Assembly: GCA_021151615.1 (NCBI GenBank)
Contig: JAGKXA010000001.1
Span: forward strand, 12,222 to 76,221
Reading direction: 5' to 3'
Source of the DNA: Cellvibrionaceae bacterium
GTDB lineage: Bacteria > Pseudomonadota > Gammaproteobacteria > Pseudomonadales > Cellvibrionaceae
Length of the DNA: 64,000 nt
Shown: positions 9,701 to 17,975 of the stretch, piece by piece
Numbering within the stretch: position 1 is the stretch's first letter
Layout: each line of letters opens with the position of its first letter
The notes under the pieces: generated by a model
Databases searched by the model: none
What the model saw: only the letters and a program-made list of their open reading frames with translations
Told to the model about the DNA's origin: nothing
Program-made: the position numbers and the translations under genes

Positions 9701-10087
9701 CGCCCAGAGCAGGAAGCGCAAGTCGCAGGGCTCGGTGTTGCATTGTTAGGGTTATTTCGCAAGCACGATTTGGCCGCAGAAAGTGCACATCAACCTGATG
9801 CACAATTTGAAGCCAAGCTCGTAGCACTTAGCGCTATTCAGGCAGTGGATACTCCATGGGCAACTAATGTCTTTGATATTGGCAGTGTGCAAGTGCAAGA
9901 CTTGCATGAACTCGTAAAAAACAAATTTGGTGAATCGCTTGCCAGTTCGGATAACGCGAATAAATTAGTCCAACAACTGTGGGACGCTATTGTACGTCAC
10001 CGTAAACACTTTGGTGACAGTGCAATTAGTGATACGAGCGAGCAGGAAAAAATGGCGAAAATTTTGGCGGATATGCAGGTGAAGTAA
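6764..10087 (+). CDS. Membrane KAP-family P-loop NTPase with Ycf48-like periplasmic domain
   Basis: 1107 residues. The ATG at 6764 follows AAGGA with an 8-base spacer; an in-frame ATG at 6644 has no such site. Order of parts: a membrane helix at about 24-46; a large extracytoplasmic domain with repeated propeller-like units (GGITWEQQF, DGGVTWQYQG, WVAVGDKGVI, DDGETWHPLSRG) like Ycf48/BNR repeats; a membrane helix near 382-398; then the NTPase with Walker A GVWGSGKSS (about 457) and Walker B VIFIDDLDRCS (about 648). Two hydrophobic segments (about 536-600) lie between the Walker motifs, as in KAP ATPases. Two further helices (about 763-787 and 912-930) enclose a second extracytoplasmic loop. 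Function unknown; transmembrane coupling of a propeller to an ATPase is inferred. Confidence 0.75.
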   Translation: MQMSDGSSSNVKPSPSAKASVSFSQGVTLIAVLLLFLGVTFIAFTQSPRLITSQPPGFLERIVYPWETNSFKRLPIVIGNLNDVFVLPNSQLVWVVGDGGLILHSQDGGITWEQQFLPGRAAEKKAAAVPLSAEQFSLFPRAIAGVQENVGDNYSSVADEKGNRPAPPLNAQIRDAFSVTDTSSQSSLGDPPYDGRYINLKYVHFSDANTGAIRDETPDSWDYWGTVDGGVTWQYQGSKVLLAEMARDNAMHSRLILLNHGLDADQFRTANDDIEMLENKVKQSWVAVGDKGVIRLINNDSKDWRDEKYTDSNFNAVEMLGDKSWILVGDDGVIAKSIDDGETWHPLSRGTFSWQGNAPVSAAKLLADKEDEEYRRFPAPWYWLVCCLMIVYGVSFFTRKPLDRTPQEKSITDLLAPDRPLRPGDPDPLGYNSIACGLSRFMRNPSTEPPLTLAITGVWGSGKSSLMNLLYHDLKKFAFTPVWFNAWHHQKGEQLLASLYANIRNQAVPKLFSCSQFIPVGIMFRINLLFRRGVKHWLTTVVLIGVFAASATYLFTHRESSSLSINKITEVLVTPGFSWETLLVALFGNVAPLMALLQTMRAFGLNPLNLMTAQGDRQAQGRVDPSARQQFAREFNEVAKSLSLGRMVIFIDDLDRCSKENVVDILEAINFLSVSGDCYIVLGMDETWVKICINEHFKEMSERNPDFADQYLEKMINIKVPVPQLSDADSSNLLALEFSDSDKQDSNSVVQVLRSVKSGFHPYRYFLLMVCVVILGGCFGFLLDLLIRPAPEPVPPQQVIATWDNIDINQVSMVGGSPNITLGVKDNAVSNASSSVSSTWELSLTASEKDLAKGIVIGKLGDAKTSASLVLKGKMPATAAEGTGDRKTDETASGSTASIFRVGQHDNAYSDYWLPLLAVILLALGVFAYSMKMPVRRPEDSVNFRQALEIWKPWILLNRQTPRAIKRYLNRVRYMAMRYRPEQEAQVAGLGVALLGLFRKHDLAAESAHQPDAQFEAKLVALSAIQAVDTPWATNVFDIGSVQVQDLHELVKNKFGESLASSDNANKLVQQLWDAIVRHRKHFGDSAISDTSEQEKMAKILADMQVK

Positions 10088-10112
10088 ACATTATGTAATG
10101 TCTATTAGTGCA

Positions 10113-10145
10113 GCGCAGTAGTGAAACAATGGTGACCTACTGCGC
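10113..10145. terminator. Stem-loop between convergent genes
   Basis: GCGCAGTAG (10113-10121) and CTACTGCGC (10137-10145) form a perfect 9-bp stem around a 15-base loop, exactly between the stop of the KAP NTPase gene and that of the FMN reductase gene. No strong T run follows on the plus strand, so its role as terminator is inferred from position. Confidence 0.45.
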
Positions 10146-10160
10146 GCAGTGTACGCTAGG

Positions 10161-10700
10161 TTATTTTTTCAATTGATGCGCCCATTCAACCAGGGCAATG
10201 AGCTGGTTGTTGATCGTGCCCTGAATTTTTTCATCGACCAAATTACCTTCGGCATCGAAGGCGCTGGTAAATGCATTGGCAAAGACTTCAGGCTTATTCA
10301 GCGGATGCAGGTTTAAAAATACGCATACTTGACGCAAGTGGTATTGCGCGCGCGAGGTTCCCATGCCGCCGCCGGCGCCCATCAGTGCTACTGCTTTGCC
10401 GCTGAGGAGTTTGTTGTCTGGCTCGCGCGAGGCCCAGTCGAGTGCATTCTTTAATGCAGGTGCAATGGAGTAATTGTATTCGGGGCAGCCAAAAATCAAG
10501 GCATCCGCTTTTTCCAACTGTTGCAACAGTTGGACAACGGCCGCCGGTTTTTCGGCGAGGTCTGCATTGTAAAACGGTACAGCCGATAAGTCGGCAATAC
10601 TAATGTGGGTACCTTCAGGCGCGTGGGCTTGGGCATAACGCAACAGGCCCATGTTGGTGGATTTTTTACGCAGACTGCCGCAAATAGCCAAAATATTCAT
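10161..10700 (-). CDS. NAD(P)H-dependent FMN reductase family flavoprotein
   Basis: 179 residues with the flavodoxin-like fold of the NADPH-dependent FMN reductase/quinone reductase family (ChrR/YieF type). Visible signatures: the phosphate-binding start ILAICGSLRKKSTN, the flavin-binding FGCPEYNYSIAPALKNALDW, and the GKAVALMGAGGGMGTSRAQ loop. Such enzymes are cytoplasmic and reduce FMN, quinones or other acceptors using NAD(P)H. The ATG follows AGGGAG at 6-base spacing. It is followed upstream in the same orientation by the RidA-like gene, 60 bp away, so co-transcription is possible. Confidence 0.85.
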   Translation of the reverse strand: MNILAICGSLRKKSTNMGLLRYAQAHAPEGTHISIADLSAVPFYNADLAEKPAAVVQLLQQLEKADALIFGCPEYNYSIAPALKNALDWASREPDNKLLSGKAVALMGAGGGMGTSRAQYHLRQVCVFLNLHPLNKPEVFANAFTSAFDAEGNLVDEKIQGTINNQLIALVEWAHQLKK

Positions 10701-10760
10701 GTTTAACTCCCTGGTGGCAATAAAGTTGATGAAACGTGTAACCTGAACCAGTAGCTTGGT

Positions 10761-11186
10761 CTATTTTCGCTGCACAATCAATTCCACTTCCAACAAATGC
10801 TCGGGGTCGTAGAGGCGGCTGACTTGCACCCAGGTGGCGGCGGGGTACTGGCCGGGTTTGAAAAAGCTTTTGCGTGCGGGGATTACTTTGATCAGGGCAT
10901 CTATGTCGGTGGTGTAAATGGTTTCCTTGATGATTTGCTCACTGGTCAGGTTAAATTTCTTCAGTATGTCCTGAATATTGGTGTAACAGGATTTAACCGC
11001 GTCTTCCATTGTTTTACCCGCGCAGGCAATGCCGGAAATATAAAGCTGGTTATTGATTTCGGTGATACCTGTGTAACCTATGTCGCGCTCCCAATTGCCT
11101 AACTCATGACGTTTGATGGTGTTGTTGTCGCTGGCAAAACTGCCGGCAGAAATGATCAGGCTTGCCATTAATACGAATCTACGCAT
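10761..11186 (-). CDS. Secreted RidA (YjgF/UK114) family protein
   Basis: 141 residues. A short signal peptide (MRRFVLMASLIISAGSFAS) precedes a RidA-type core: NQLYISGIACAG, SCYTNIQDILKKFNL, IYTTDI and the final LLEVELIVQRK. Cytoplasmic RidA hydrolyses reactive enamine/imine intermediates using a conserved arginine. Here the usual C-terminal segment IPxARxxF appears as VIPARKSFF, keeping an arginine at roughly that place. A periplasmic RidA is unusual, so a conserved deaminase role cannot be assumed. CAGGGA precedes the ATG. Confidence 0.8.
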   Translation of the reverse strand: MRRFVLMASLIISAGSFASDNNTIKRHELGNWERDIGYTGITEINNQLYISGIACAGKTMEDAVKSCYTNIQDILKKFNLTSEQIIKETIYTTDIDALIKVIPARKSFFKPGQYPAATWVQVSRLYDPEHLLEVELIVQRK

Positions 11187-11334
11187 AGTACTTTTCCCTG
11201 GAGGAGGATGGATAGTTGTTGTTATACAGGAAGATGAGTCTACGCCATTGAATAATCTTTATGCGAAAAATTTTGTTAATCACACGCGAAGAAAAGTAAA
11301 AGATTTAATAGAAGGAAGATCATAGGAAAAATAA

Positions 11335-12513
11335 TCAGGCAAAACCACCACCGGCTTTTAGGAACGGCAGCAAACGCAAGCTGATCTTGTGCGGGTGGTG
11401 TTGGAGTAACCTGCTAATGCACGCGGTGGGGCTGAGGTAAGTGTCATAATAATCCTGAGCACCATGGCGCAATTCAGCGCGTTGCGTTGCTGACATAGTC
11501 GCTGCCTGTTGCATCACCGCAAGTAGTTCTGCTTCATTGCTAAAAACCAAACAATTTTTGCCGTGTTCCAATGCGGGAAAAAACATTTCCGGGTACTGGG
11601 TAATGGGAATACTTCCCACTGCCATGGCTTCAATTAAATTGTGCGACATGGGGTAGCGTACGCCGGGGCACGCGAGAAAAAAATCACTGTTCGCCATAGT
11701 GCGCAGCCAATTGACGGGTTCGACTTTACATTGCCGGGTATTCATAACGATAAGCCCGTTAACCTGTTGCGTGGCTGCCAGCTCCAGGTCGATATCGGAG
11801 TGCAGCTCTTGATAGGTGTAAGCCGTTGAGGGGTTGGCTTGAATTATTTTTAATAATTCTGCACGAGTTAATTTTTCATAAATATTGCGAATTGAATCTT
11901 TGTTGTATTTTTCCGGATTGGCATCACCACCAAAAAAAATTCGCCAGTAGCGGTGTTGCTGACGATACTGCTGCAATTGTAAATCCTGCTGGAAGGCATA
12001 AATCGGTGGAAACATTGGAAAAGGCATTGGGAAGCAGGTGTCTGTGCTTGAATAATCTGCTTGATAATTCAATGAGATAATTTTTGTGGCCGCTGGCGCA
12101 AGATGCGAATGCCATTTATCGGTGACCAGTACATAGCTATCCACCGGCATATTGCTATCCACCAGGGCTTGGTGATTAGGAAGAATAGAAAATTGCTCCT
12201 GCAAACAGAGTTTTTTGTATTTTTCTTGAATGTTCCCGAGGAAAAAATAGTTTTCGTGCAGCACCGGATAAAATCCGGCGCGTGCAAAAAAAATAAACAG
12301 GCAATAAAAGCGACGCCCCTGGGGGCCGTCAATACGCGTATCGCGAAAATCAAATACGACCAGGGGTCGGTTGGAGGGAATACCTGTAGGTTGCTGCTTT
12401 AGCCAGCGCCGATAATCCATGTAACGCTGGGGATAAAACACCGCTTTGTAGCGATTGAGCAGGCCGTCCAGTTGATGGCTGTATTTGGCGAGTTGCAAAA
12501 GAAAGCTTGCCAT
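11335..12513 (-). CDS. Glycosyltransferase-like protein (exostosin/GT-B type)
   Basis: 392 residues with no signal peptide. The C-terminal half shows the pattern of a GT-B glycosyltransferase donor site: FFLACPGVRYPMSHNLIEAM, VGSIPITQYPEMF, LEHGKNCLVFSN. These match the acidic/glycine donor loop of GT-B and exostosin-like enzymes. The N-terminal half (VVFDFRDTRIDGPQGRRFY) is typical of related sugar transferases in polysaccharide loci, but no other polysaccharide genes flank it. Substrate unknown. Divergent from the diguanylate cyclase gene. Confidence 0.55.
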   Translation of the reverse strand: MASFLLQLAKYSHQLDGLLNRYKAVFYPQRYMDYRRWLKQQPTGIPSNRPLVVFDFRDTRIDGPQGRRFYCLFIFFARAGFYPVLHENYFFLGNIQEKYKKLCLQEQFSILPNHQALVDSNMPVDSYVLVTDKWHSHLAPAATKIISLNYQADYSSTDTCFPMPFPMFPPIYAFQQDLQLQQYRQQHRYWRIFFGGDANPEKYNKDSIRNIYEKLTRAELLKIIQANPSTAYTYQELHSDIDLELAATQQVNGLIVMNTRQCKVEPVNWLRTMANSDFFLACPGVRYPMSHNLIEAMAVGSIPITQYPEMFFPALEHGKNCLVFSNEAELLAVMQQAATMSATQRAELRHGAQDYYDTYLSPTACISRLLQHHPHKISLRLLPFLKAGGGFA

Positions 12514-12739
12514 AGTCTATGCTGGGTAGTTGCAGTGTGCAAAAACTACCAGAATTATGTGACAACCTGATGGCAGGTAATAGGGTAGCGAATAGTAATT
12601 TTTATTGGCGAGTATTAAACCAAATTTGCTGATAACTATTTCGATGTTGAAATAATTAATGATTCGCAGTGAGTCCCAAGTTTGCAGCTTTGGGCGCCAA
12701 TTGACGATTCCTCACTATACTTAAGGGATTCCCAAGCCC

Positions 12740-12754
12740 GGAGGCTCTAATTTG
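12740..12754 (+). promoter_or_regulatory. Strong RBS selecting a TTG start for the diguanylate cyclase
   Basis: GGAGG at 12740-12744 lies seven bases before the TTG at 12752-12754. No ATG is available nearby in frame, so the TTG is the likely start. Confidence 0.75.
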
Positions 12755-14191
12755 TCTGTGGTGTCATTATATTCTGACTGGTTGGCAGCACACTGGAAAA
12801 AAGTGTCGGTGCTGATGGTGCTCTATGTTGCCTGTGGTTTTATCGGCATTTATGTGGCAGCTTTTCCGGGCACTTTCTTCGCACAAGTATGGCTGCCTGC
12901 GGGAATTGGTCTGGTGATGTTTTGCCAGTTTGGTCGGCGCGCCTTGATACTGGTAGTAATCGCTTCCCTGCTAGTGAATGGTTCATTTGGGTTGCAGCAA
13001 CTTGAAAAGAATGGGCCTATTACTACCGGTCTACTCATTGCCATTTGCCCTTTGCTGGATGCCTTGCAAAGCTTCCTTGCCTGGCGCTTCTGGCGGTTGG
13101 ATCGCGAGCCGCGTTTAAGTCGGTTGGGTTTGCAGCGTTTTCTTGGTGCAATTTTATTGGCGGTGTCGGTGAGCATTTTGCTCATGGCCAATTTGCATTT
13201 GTTTCTGGGGTTGATTGAACCCAATGAATTTATTACACGCTTTGCAATGATGGCGCTGGCGGATTTACAGGGCCTTTTTTTAATTATCCCACTGTGGTTA
13301 GCCTTGCGTCGTGCGGCGTTTGATGCGCTCAGTTATCCGTTATTTTTTAGTGCCCTGGCAATCCCTGTTCCCCTGCTATTAGCGCGGTTCGAGCCAACCT
13401 TGGCGGCGCTCCTGTTCCCGTTAATAGCGTTCATTATTATTCGCTTGCGCTTTATTGGTGCTGCATTAGCCGTATTTGTCTCGGGTGGTTGCGTGGTTGT
13501 TCTGGTGGCAACGGGTAATGATCCTTTGCAGCTCGGTGAAGGAGTCGAGGCGTTTAGCCGCTGGGCTCTGATTATTCTCGCGTTGGGAACGCCTATGTTG
13601 CTGATGGGCATAGTGCTGGATGATAGTCACGATTACCAACTACATTTGGAAGCGCGAGTGAATGAGCGTACCCAGGCATTGCAAGATGCACTCGCCGCAG
13701 CGCATACCCTGGCGATAACCGATTCGTTGACCAGGGCCTTTAATCGTCGGCAAATGGAAACCTTGGTGCATGATGAAGTTGAACGCGCGCAGCGCTACGA
13801 ACAGCCCATGTCATTAATCATTTTGGATATCGATCATTTCAAAACCGTAAACGACAACTACGGACATCCGGTGGGTGATAAAGTCTTGCAAAAAGTCAGT
13901 GAAATTCTGGCGGGCAGTTTGCGCCAGTCAGATTCACTCGGACGTTGGGGGGGTGAAGAGTTTTTAATTTTATTGCCGCAAATTCACTTGGGCGCAGCCG
14001 CGAGTGTGGCAGAGAAACTGCGCCTTGCAGTTTCTTCAACAAACTTTGAGTTAAAGGCACCCGTGACTATCAGTTTGGGGGTTGCTGAATTAGGTGAAGG
14101 TGAATCGGCGGGAGATTGGATCAAGCGCGCGGATCAGGCTTTGTATCTGGCAAAAGACCGTGGCCGCAACCAGCTGGCGATCGCTGACTAA
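12752..14191 (+). CDS. MASE1-type membrane diguanylate cyclase (GGDEF)
   Basis: 479 residues starting at a TTG. The first 295 residues form about eight membrane helices of the MASE1 sensor type (for example FFAQVWLPAGIGLVMF, FQVW-like motif typical of MASE1). A short coiled coil (LEARVNERTQALQDALA) leads to a GGDEF domain with IDHFKTVND and the active-site motif RWGGEEFLILLP. The GGEEF form is catalytically competent, making cyclic di-GMP from two GTP. No clear RxxD inhibitory site precedes it (SLRQSDSLGRW is at that place). The C-terminal ADQALYLAKDRGRN is canonical. It is a single gene with a terminator after it. Confidence 0.9.
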   Translation: MSVVSLYSDWLAAHWKKVSVLMVLYVACGFIGIYVAAFPGTFFAQVWLPAGIGLVMFCQFGRRALILVVIASLLVNGSFGLQQLEKNGPITTGLLIAICPLLDALQSFLAWRFWRLDREPRLSRLGLQRFLGAILLAVSVSILLMANLHLFLGLIEPNEFITRFAMMALADLQGLFLIIPLWLALRRAAFDALSYPLFFSALAIPVPLLLARFEPTLAALLFPLIAFIIIRLRFIGAALAVFVSGGCVVVLVATGNDPLQLGEGVEAFSRWALIILALGTPMLLMGIVLDDSHDYQLHLEARVNERTQALQDALAAAHTLAITDSLTRAFNRRQMETLVHDEVERAQRYEQPMSLIILDIDHFKTVNDNYGHPVGDKVLQKVSEILAGSLRQSDSLGRWGGEEFLILLPQIHLGAAASVAEKLRLAVSSTNFELKAPVTISLGVAELGEGESAGDWIKRADQALYLAKDRGRNQLAIAD

Positions 14192-14225
14192 ACGGATGGA
14201 GATGTGATGAATGCTTTTGGCCTAG

Positions 14226-14245
14226 GGGCGCGAATTATCGCGCCC
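14226..14245 (+). terminator. Terminator-like GGGCG palindrome after the diguanylate cyclase gene
   Basis: GGGCGCGA (14226-14233), a four-base loop ATTA, then TCGCGCCC (14238-14245) and TAAAA. It is one of three related GGGCG...CGCCC palindromes in the window. Confidence 0.7.
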
Positions 14246-14285
14246 TAAAATGGTCGCGCCCGTTATTGTTTCCGAGTGCCGTCAA

Positions 14286-14522
14286 TCACTTGTGCGCTTT
14301 TTTGCTTTTGGCTTTACCCGCATGTTTCTCGTTTTTGATGGGCGTTTGTTTGGCCAACATCAATTGAAAGCCACCAAATACTATGGCCATCAAGCCCAGC
14401 AGGGCGGAGAAAATATAAGCACCGCCATCAGCAGCAAAGTAAAGCCCGATAATTAACAGCAGGCCAAAGCCGATAAAGCCATAACCCAGTTTTTGTTGGA
14501 ATTGCGCCGGTTTTGTGTGCAT
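14286..14522 (-). CDS. Small two-helix membrane protein
   Basis: 78 residues from the ATG at 14520-14522, which is preceded by CAGGATC; the longer reading to 14657 runs through a repeat and is not credible. Two hydrophobic helices (KLGYGFIGFGLLLIIGLYFA and IFSALLGLMAIVFGGFQLML) are followed by a lysine-rich cytoplasmic tail (HAGKAKSKKAHK). I do not recognise the family. It lies between the GGGCG palindromes at 14226 and 14549. Confidence 0.6.
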   Translation of the reverse strand: MHTKPAQFQQKLGYGFIGFGLLLIIGLYFAADGGAYIFSALLGLMAIVFGGFQLMLAKQTPIKNEKHAGKAKSKKAHK

Positions 14523-14548
14523 AAAAAGATCCTGTAACAGAGATGCCT

Positions 14549-14573
14549 GGTAGGGGCGAGATTTATCGCGCCC
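14549..14573. repeat. GGGCG...CGCCC palindromic repeat
   Basis: The sequence around GGTAGGGGCG-AGATTTAT-CGCGCCC resembles the copies at 14226-14245 and 22117-22136. This one is imperfect and sits in a 5' leader region between genes, not after a gene end on its own strand. Confidence 0.55.
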
Positions 14574-14788
14574 TTTATAAAGAAGTTCAGATACGCATCG
14601 CCTTGGGGCGAACTTATTATCAGGCCTGATTATCAACAGGCTCTGTCTGCCGCGCAAGCCCTGGAATTTCCCTGGTATGGTGATGGCTTCTTGGGTAGAT
14701 CATCCTCGCAAGCTATAATCCCGGCCTGTCGCCCTTTGGGCATGGTGCCTGCTGTTACAGCAAAGCGATTCCTCAGCGAGATTTCCCC

Positions 14789-15745
14789 TTGGATAAATCA
14801 AAATCCCCCCAGTTTCACCGCAGTTTTCTAAAACCCCGCTTTTGGCCAACCTGGTTGGCACTGGGCTTTTTTTGGGTAATTGCCCAGTTGCCCGTGCGGC
14901 TGAACCAATTGGTAGGGCGTGCACTGGGCTTTTTGCTCTACCATCTGGTGCCTTCGCGCAAGCGTTATGCAGAGATAAATATTGCGCTCTGCTTTCCCGA
15001 GTTGGATGAACAAGCCCAAGCCAGGATGGTGCGAGGGGTCATTACCTCCTGCGGTCTCAGTATTTCGGAGACGGCGATGGGCTTGTGGGGGAGCGCGAAT
15101 AAAATGCGCAACCGCTACAGTATTACCGGCTTGGAGCACATAGAAAAAGCAACGGCGGAAGGCAAGGGCGTTTTGCTCTGCGGTAGTCATCTGACGACCA
15201 TTGATATCAGCGGTCGTATCATGGCTTACCACATAGTGGCGGACGTGCTTTATCGCCCCGACCCAAACCCGCTCATGTCTTACGCTATTGCCAGCGCCCG
15301 CAATCGTGTAAATGATGGTGCCATTCATCGCAATGATACCCGTCAATTAATTAAAAACCTGCGTGCCGGGCATATAGTTTGGTATGCGCCTGATCAGGAT
15401 TACGGTCCGGCCCACAGTGTGTTTGCGCCTTTTTTTGGTGTGCAGGCGGCAACGGTGGTGGCGACTTCGCGCATTGCCAAAATGTCCGGCTGCGCAGTGA
15501 TTCCCTTTTTCTGTTTCCGTGAACCCGGGGGGCGCTATCGATTGGAGATTCAACCGGCGCTGGATAATTTTCCCAGTGGCGATGATCTGGCTGACGCAAC
15601 GCGCGTTAATGGCATTATTGAGGCCGCTATTCGCCAGGCACCGGATCAGTACCTGTGGGTGCACCGCCGTTTTAAAACGCGCCCGGAAGGCGAGCCGAGC
15701 CTTTATCCCCCCAAAAAGAAACGCAAGGCGCGCCCGCAAGTTTAA
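14789..15745 (+). CDS. lpxL: Lipid A biosynthesis lauroyl acyltransferase (LpxL/HtrB family)
   Basis: 318 residues. A late Kdo2-lipid IVA acyltransferase of the inner membrane that adds a secondary acyl chain to lipid A. The N-terminus FLKPRFWPTWLALGFFW aligns well with E. coli LpxL and supplies the membrane anchor. The catalytic HX4D motif is seen in GSHLTTIDISGR, and VWYAPDQDYG and SRKRYAEINIALCFPE are family signatures. The TTG start at 14789 is chosen because the homologous N-terminus begins here; GCGAG lies just upstream. The C-terminus is basic (PPKKKRKARPQV). Confidence 0.88.
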   Translation: MDKSKSPQFHRSFLKPRFWPTWLALGFFWVIAQLPVRLNQLVGRALGFLLYHLVPSRKRYAEINIALCFPELDEQAQARMVRGVITSCGLSISETAMGLWGSANKMRNRYSITGLEHIEKATAEGKGVLLCGSHLTTIDISGRIMAYHIVADVLYRPDPNPLMSYAIASARNRVNDGAIHRNDTRQLIKNLRAGHIVWYAPDQDYGPAHSVFAPFFGVQAATVVATSRIAKMSGCAVIPFFCFREPGGRYRLEIQPALDNFPSGDDLADATRVNGIIEAAIRQAPDQYLWVHRRFKTRPEGEPSLYPPKKKRKARPQV

Positions 15746-15790
15746 TCTGTGCTTGCGCTTTTTTGAGCAAGCCTTTGAGGTCAATTAATA

Positions 15791-17044
15791 ATGGATGCAT
15801 GTGCCCAACCGGCGTTGCTGCCCCTGCATGAAGCGCTAATGCGTATGCTGGGTGAATTAACGCCTATCACAGCAACAGAGATTGTCTCTCTCCACGAAAG
15901 CCTGGATCGCGTATTGGCACAAGCTGTCTACGCGCCCATTAATGTACCCGGTGGCGATAACTCCGCGATGGATGGCTACGCCGTTCGACATCAGGATTGC
16001 GCGGAAACACTCACGCTTATCGGTGAATCATTTGCAGGCCATCCCTTTAAGGGGGAGTTGCGCGCGGGGCAAGCGGTGAGGATCATGACCGGCGCGCTGG
16101 TTCCTGCGGGTGCAGATACCGTTGTCATGCAGGAAAATGTTACGCGGCAGGAACAGCACGTCGCAATTAATCAATTGCCAGAGCCGGGTGAAAATATTCG
16201 TCGCGCGGGTGAAGATATTGCGCAGCACACACAAGTATGTGCGTCAGGCCAACGCATGACGGCGTTGGATATAGGTTTGCTTTCCTCCTTGGGCATTACC
16301 CAGGTTAGCGTGATACAACGCGTGAAAATTGCGTTGCTCACCACGGGCGATGAATTGCTCCCCCCTGGGGCGGAATATGAGCGCGGAAAAATTTATGACA
16401 GCAACCGTCCGCTGCTGCAGGCGCTGTTAACGCGCTTACCGGTGGAAATTTTGGATCTCGGTATAGTGCCGGATAATCCCGCCGCACTGCGCACTGCATT
16501 TACGCACGCGCGGGAATTTGCCGATTTGGTGATTTCTACTGGTGGTGTTTCCGTGGGTGATGCCGATTACACCAAGGATATTCTCGCGGAACTTGGCGAC
16601 ATTAATTTTTGGAAAATTGCCATGAAGCCCGGTAAACCTTTTGCATTTGGTTTACTGGGAAAAAATACACGTGCACAACCCTGTTGGTTTTGTGGTTTGC
16701 CCGGTAACCCGGTATCGACGGCGGTAACCTATCATCAACTGGTTGTGCCAGCATTGCGCTTTCTCGCCGGTGAAATGCCCGGCGAAACTCCAGGTGATGT
16801 ACCAGTGATCACTGCTATTGCGGCTCATCCGTTAAAAAAACAGCCGGGGCGAATGGATTTTCAGCGCGGAATTTTTACTGGAATAAATGGCATTAACTCA
16901 GTAGCAAGTGCGGGTATACAAAGCTCCGGTGTGCTGAGCAGTATGAGCAAAGCCAATTGCTATATTCGTTTGCCGGCAGAGCGCGGTCATGTTGCCGCCG
17001 GTGAAACGGTGGATGTCATTTTATTCGATCAATTTATTCGTTAA
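15791..17044 (+). CDS. moeA: Molybdopterin molybdenumtransferase MoeA
   Basis: 417 residues, the normal MoeA length. MoeA inserts molybdate into adenylylated molybdopterin in molybdenum cofactor synthesis. Signatures: GGDNSAMDGYAV near residue 57, GEDIAQH, the MoCF-domain segment ALLTTGDELLPPG, STGGVSVGDADYTKD, MKPGKPFAFG and the GLPGNPVSTAVTYH loop. GAGG lies upstream of the ATG at 15791. It follows lpxL by 45 bp and precedes ypfJ by 18 bp, so the three may be co-transcribed; no other Mo-cofactor gene is near. Confidence 0.93.
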   Translation: MDACAQPALLPLHEALMRMLGELTPITATEIVSLHESLDRVLAQAVYAPINVPGGDNSAMDGYAVRHQDCAETLTLIGESFAGHPFKGELRAGQAVRIMTGALVPAGADTVVMQENVTRQEQHVAINQLPEPGENIRRAGEDIAQHTQVCASGQRMTALDIGLLSSLGITQVSVIQRVKIALLTTGDELLPPGAEYERGKIYDSNRPLLQALLTRLPVEILDLGIVPDNPAALRTAFTHAREFADLVISTGGVSVGDADYTKDILAELGDINFWKIAMKPGKPFAFGLLGKNTRAQPCWFCGLPGNPVSTAVTYHQLVVPALRFLAGEMPGETPGDVPVITAIAAHPLKKQPGRMDFQRGIFTGINGINSVASAGIQSSGVLSSMSKANCYIRLPAERGHVAAGETVDVILFDQFIR

Positions 17045-17062
17045 GTATTCGGGGATTGGCCT

Positions 17063-17953
17063 ATGGATTGGAAAGGTGGTCGTCGCAGCGACAATATCGA
17101 AGACAGGCGCGATTTTTCTGCCGCGGGTGCAGGTGCCGGTTTGGGGCTATTGTTGCGTTTGTTGCCTTTTTTATTGCAAACCAAATTCGGACGCGGACTA
17201 CTCCTGGTCGGTGTGCTCGGTTATTTTGGTTTGCGTTTTCTCGGCATTGATCTTTTAAATCTCGCGGCGCCAACGGCAGTCGCTCCCACACAGCAAAAAT
17301 TTTCTGCACAAGATCAGGAGTTGGTGGATTTTGTTTCGGTGGTGCTGGCCAACACCGAAGATACCTGGACGGTTTTATTCCAGCAGATGGGCCGCCAATA
17401 TCAAAAACCGAAACTGGTGTTGTTTCGCAATGGCGTAAGTTCGGCCTGCGGCTTCGCGCAATCTGCCATGGGGCCGTTTTATTGCCCGGGCGATAATAAA
17501 CTCTATATCGATTTATCGTTTTATCAGGACATGAAAAACAAATTGGGTGCGCCGGGCGATTTTGCGCAAGCCTACGTGATTGCGCACGAAGTAGGGCATC
17601 ACGTACAAAATTTATTGGGCGTTGCTGCCAAGGTAAATCAACTGCAACAAGGCAAGGACAAAGCGACGGTAAATCGTTTGTCGGTGTTACAGGAATTACA
17701 GGCCGATTGCTTTGCCGGAATCTGGGGGCACTATGCGGATAAAGATTTTCGCTTGATTGAAGCTGGCGACTTGGAAGAGGCCTTAAATGCCGCATCCGCC
17801 ATTGGCGATGATAATTTGCAGCAGCAAGCGGGAGGGAGAATTCGTCCGGAAGCATTTACCCACGGTACATCCAAACAGCGAATGGAATGGTTTAAACGTG
17901 GGATGGATACGGGCGATGTAAAAGCCTGTAATACTTTTAGCACCGCCCGATAG
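17063..17953 (+). CDS. ypfJ: YpfJ-type neutral zinc metallopeptidase
   Basis: 296 residues. N-terminal MDWKGGRRSDNIEDRR is the family signature, followed by one membrane helix (about 24-62). The catalytic region has the zinc motif HEVGHHVQNL and the downstream LQELQADCFAGIWGH, which supplies the third metal ligand. The C-terminal FTHGTSKQRMEWFKRG is also conserved. It is probably anchored in the inner membrane with the peptidase in the periplasm; its physiological substrate is unknown. Confidence 0.9.
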   Translation: MDWKGGRRSDNIEDRRDFSAAGAGAGLGLLLRLLPFLLQTKFGRGLLLVGVLGYFGLRFLGIDLLNLAAPTAVAPTQQKFSAQDQELVDFVSVVLANTEDTWTVLFQQMGRQYQKPKLVLFRNGVSSACGFAQSAMGPFYCPGDNKLYIDLSFYQDMKNKLGAPGDFAQAYVIAHEVGHHVQNLLGVAAKVNQLQQGKDKATVNRLSVLQELQADCFAGIWGHYADKDFRLIEAGDLEEALNAASAIGDDNLQQQAGGRIRPEAFTHGTSKQRMEWFKRGMDTGDVKACNTFSTAR

Positions 17954-17975
17954 TGGCAGTTGTCAGGTTTGTCGT

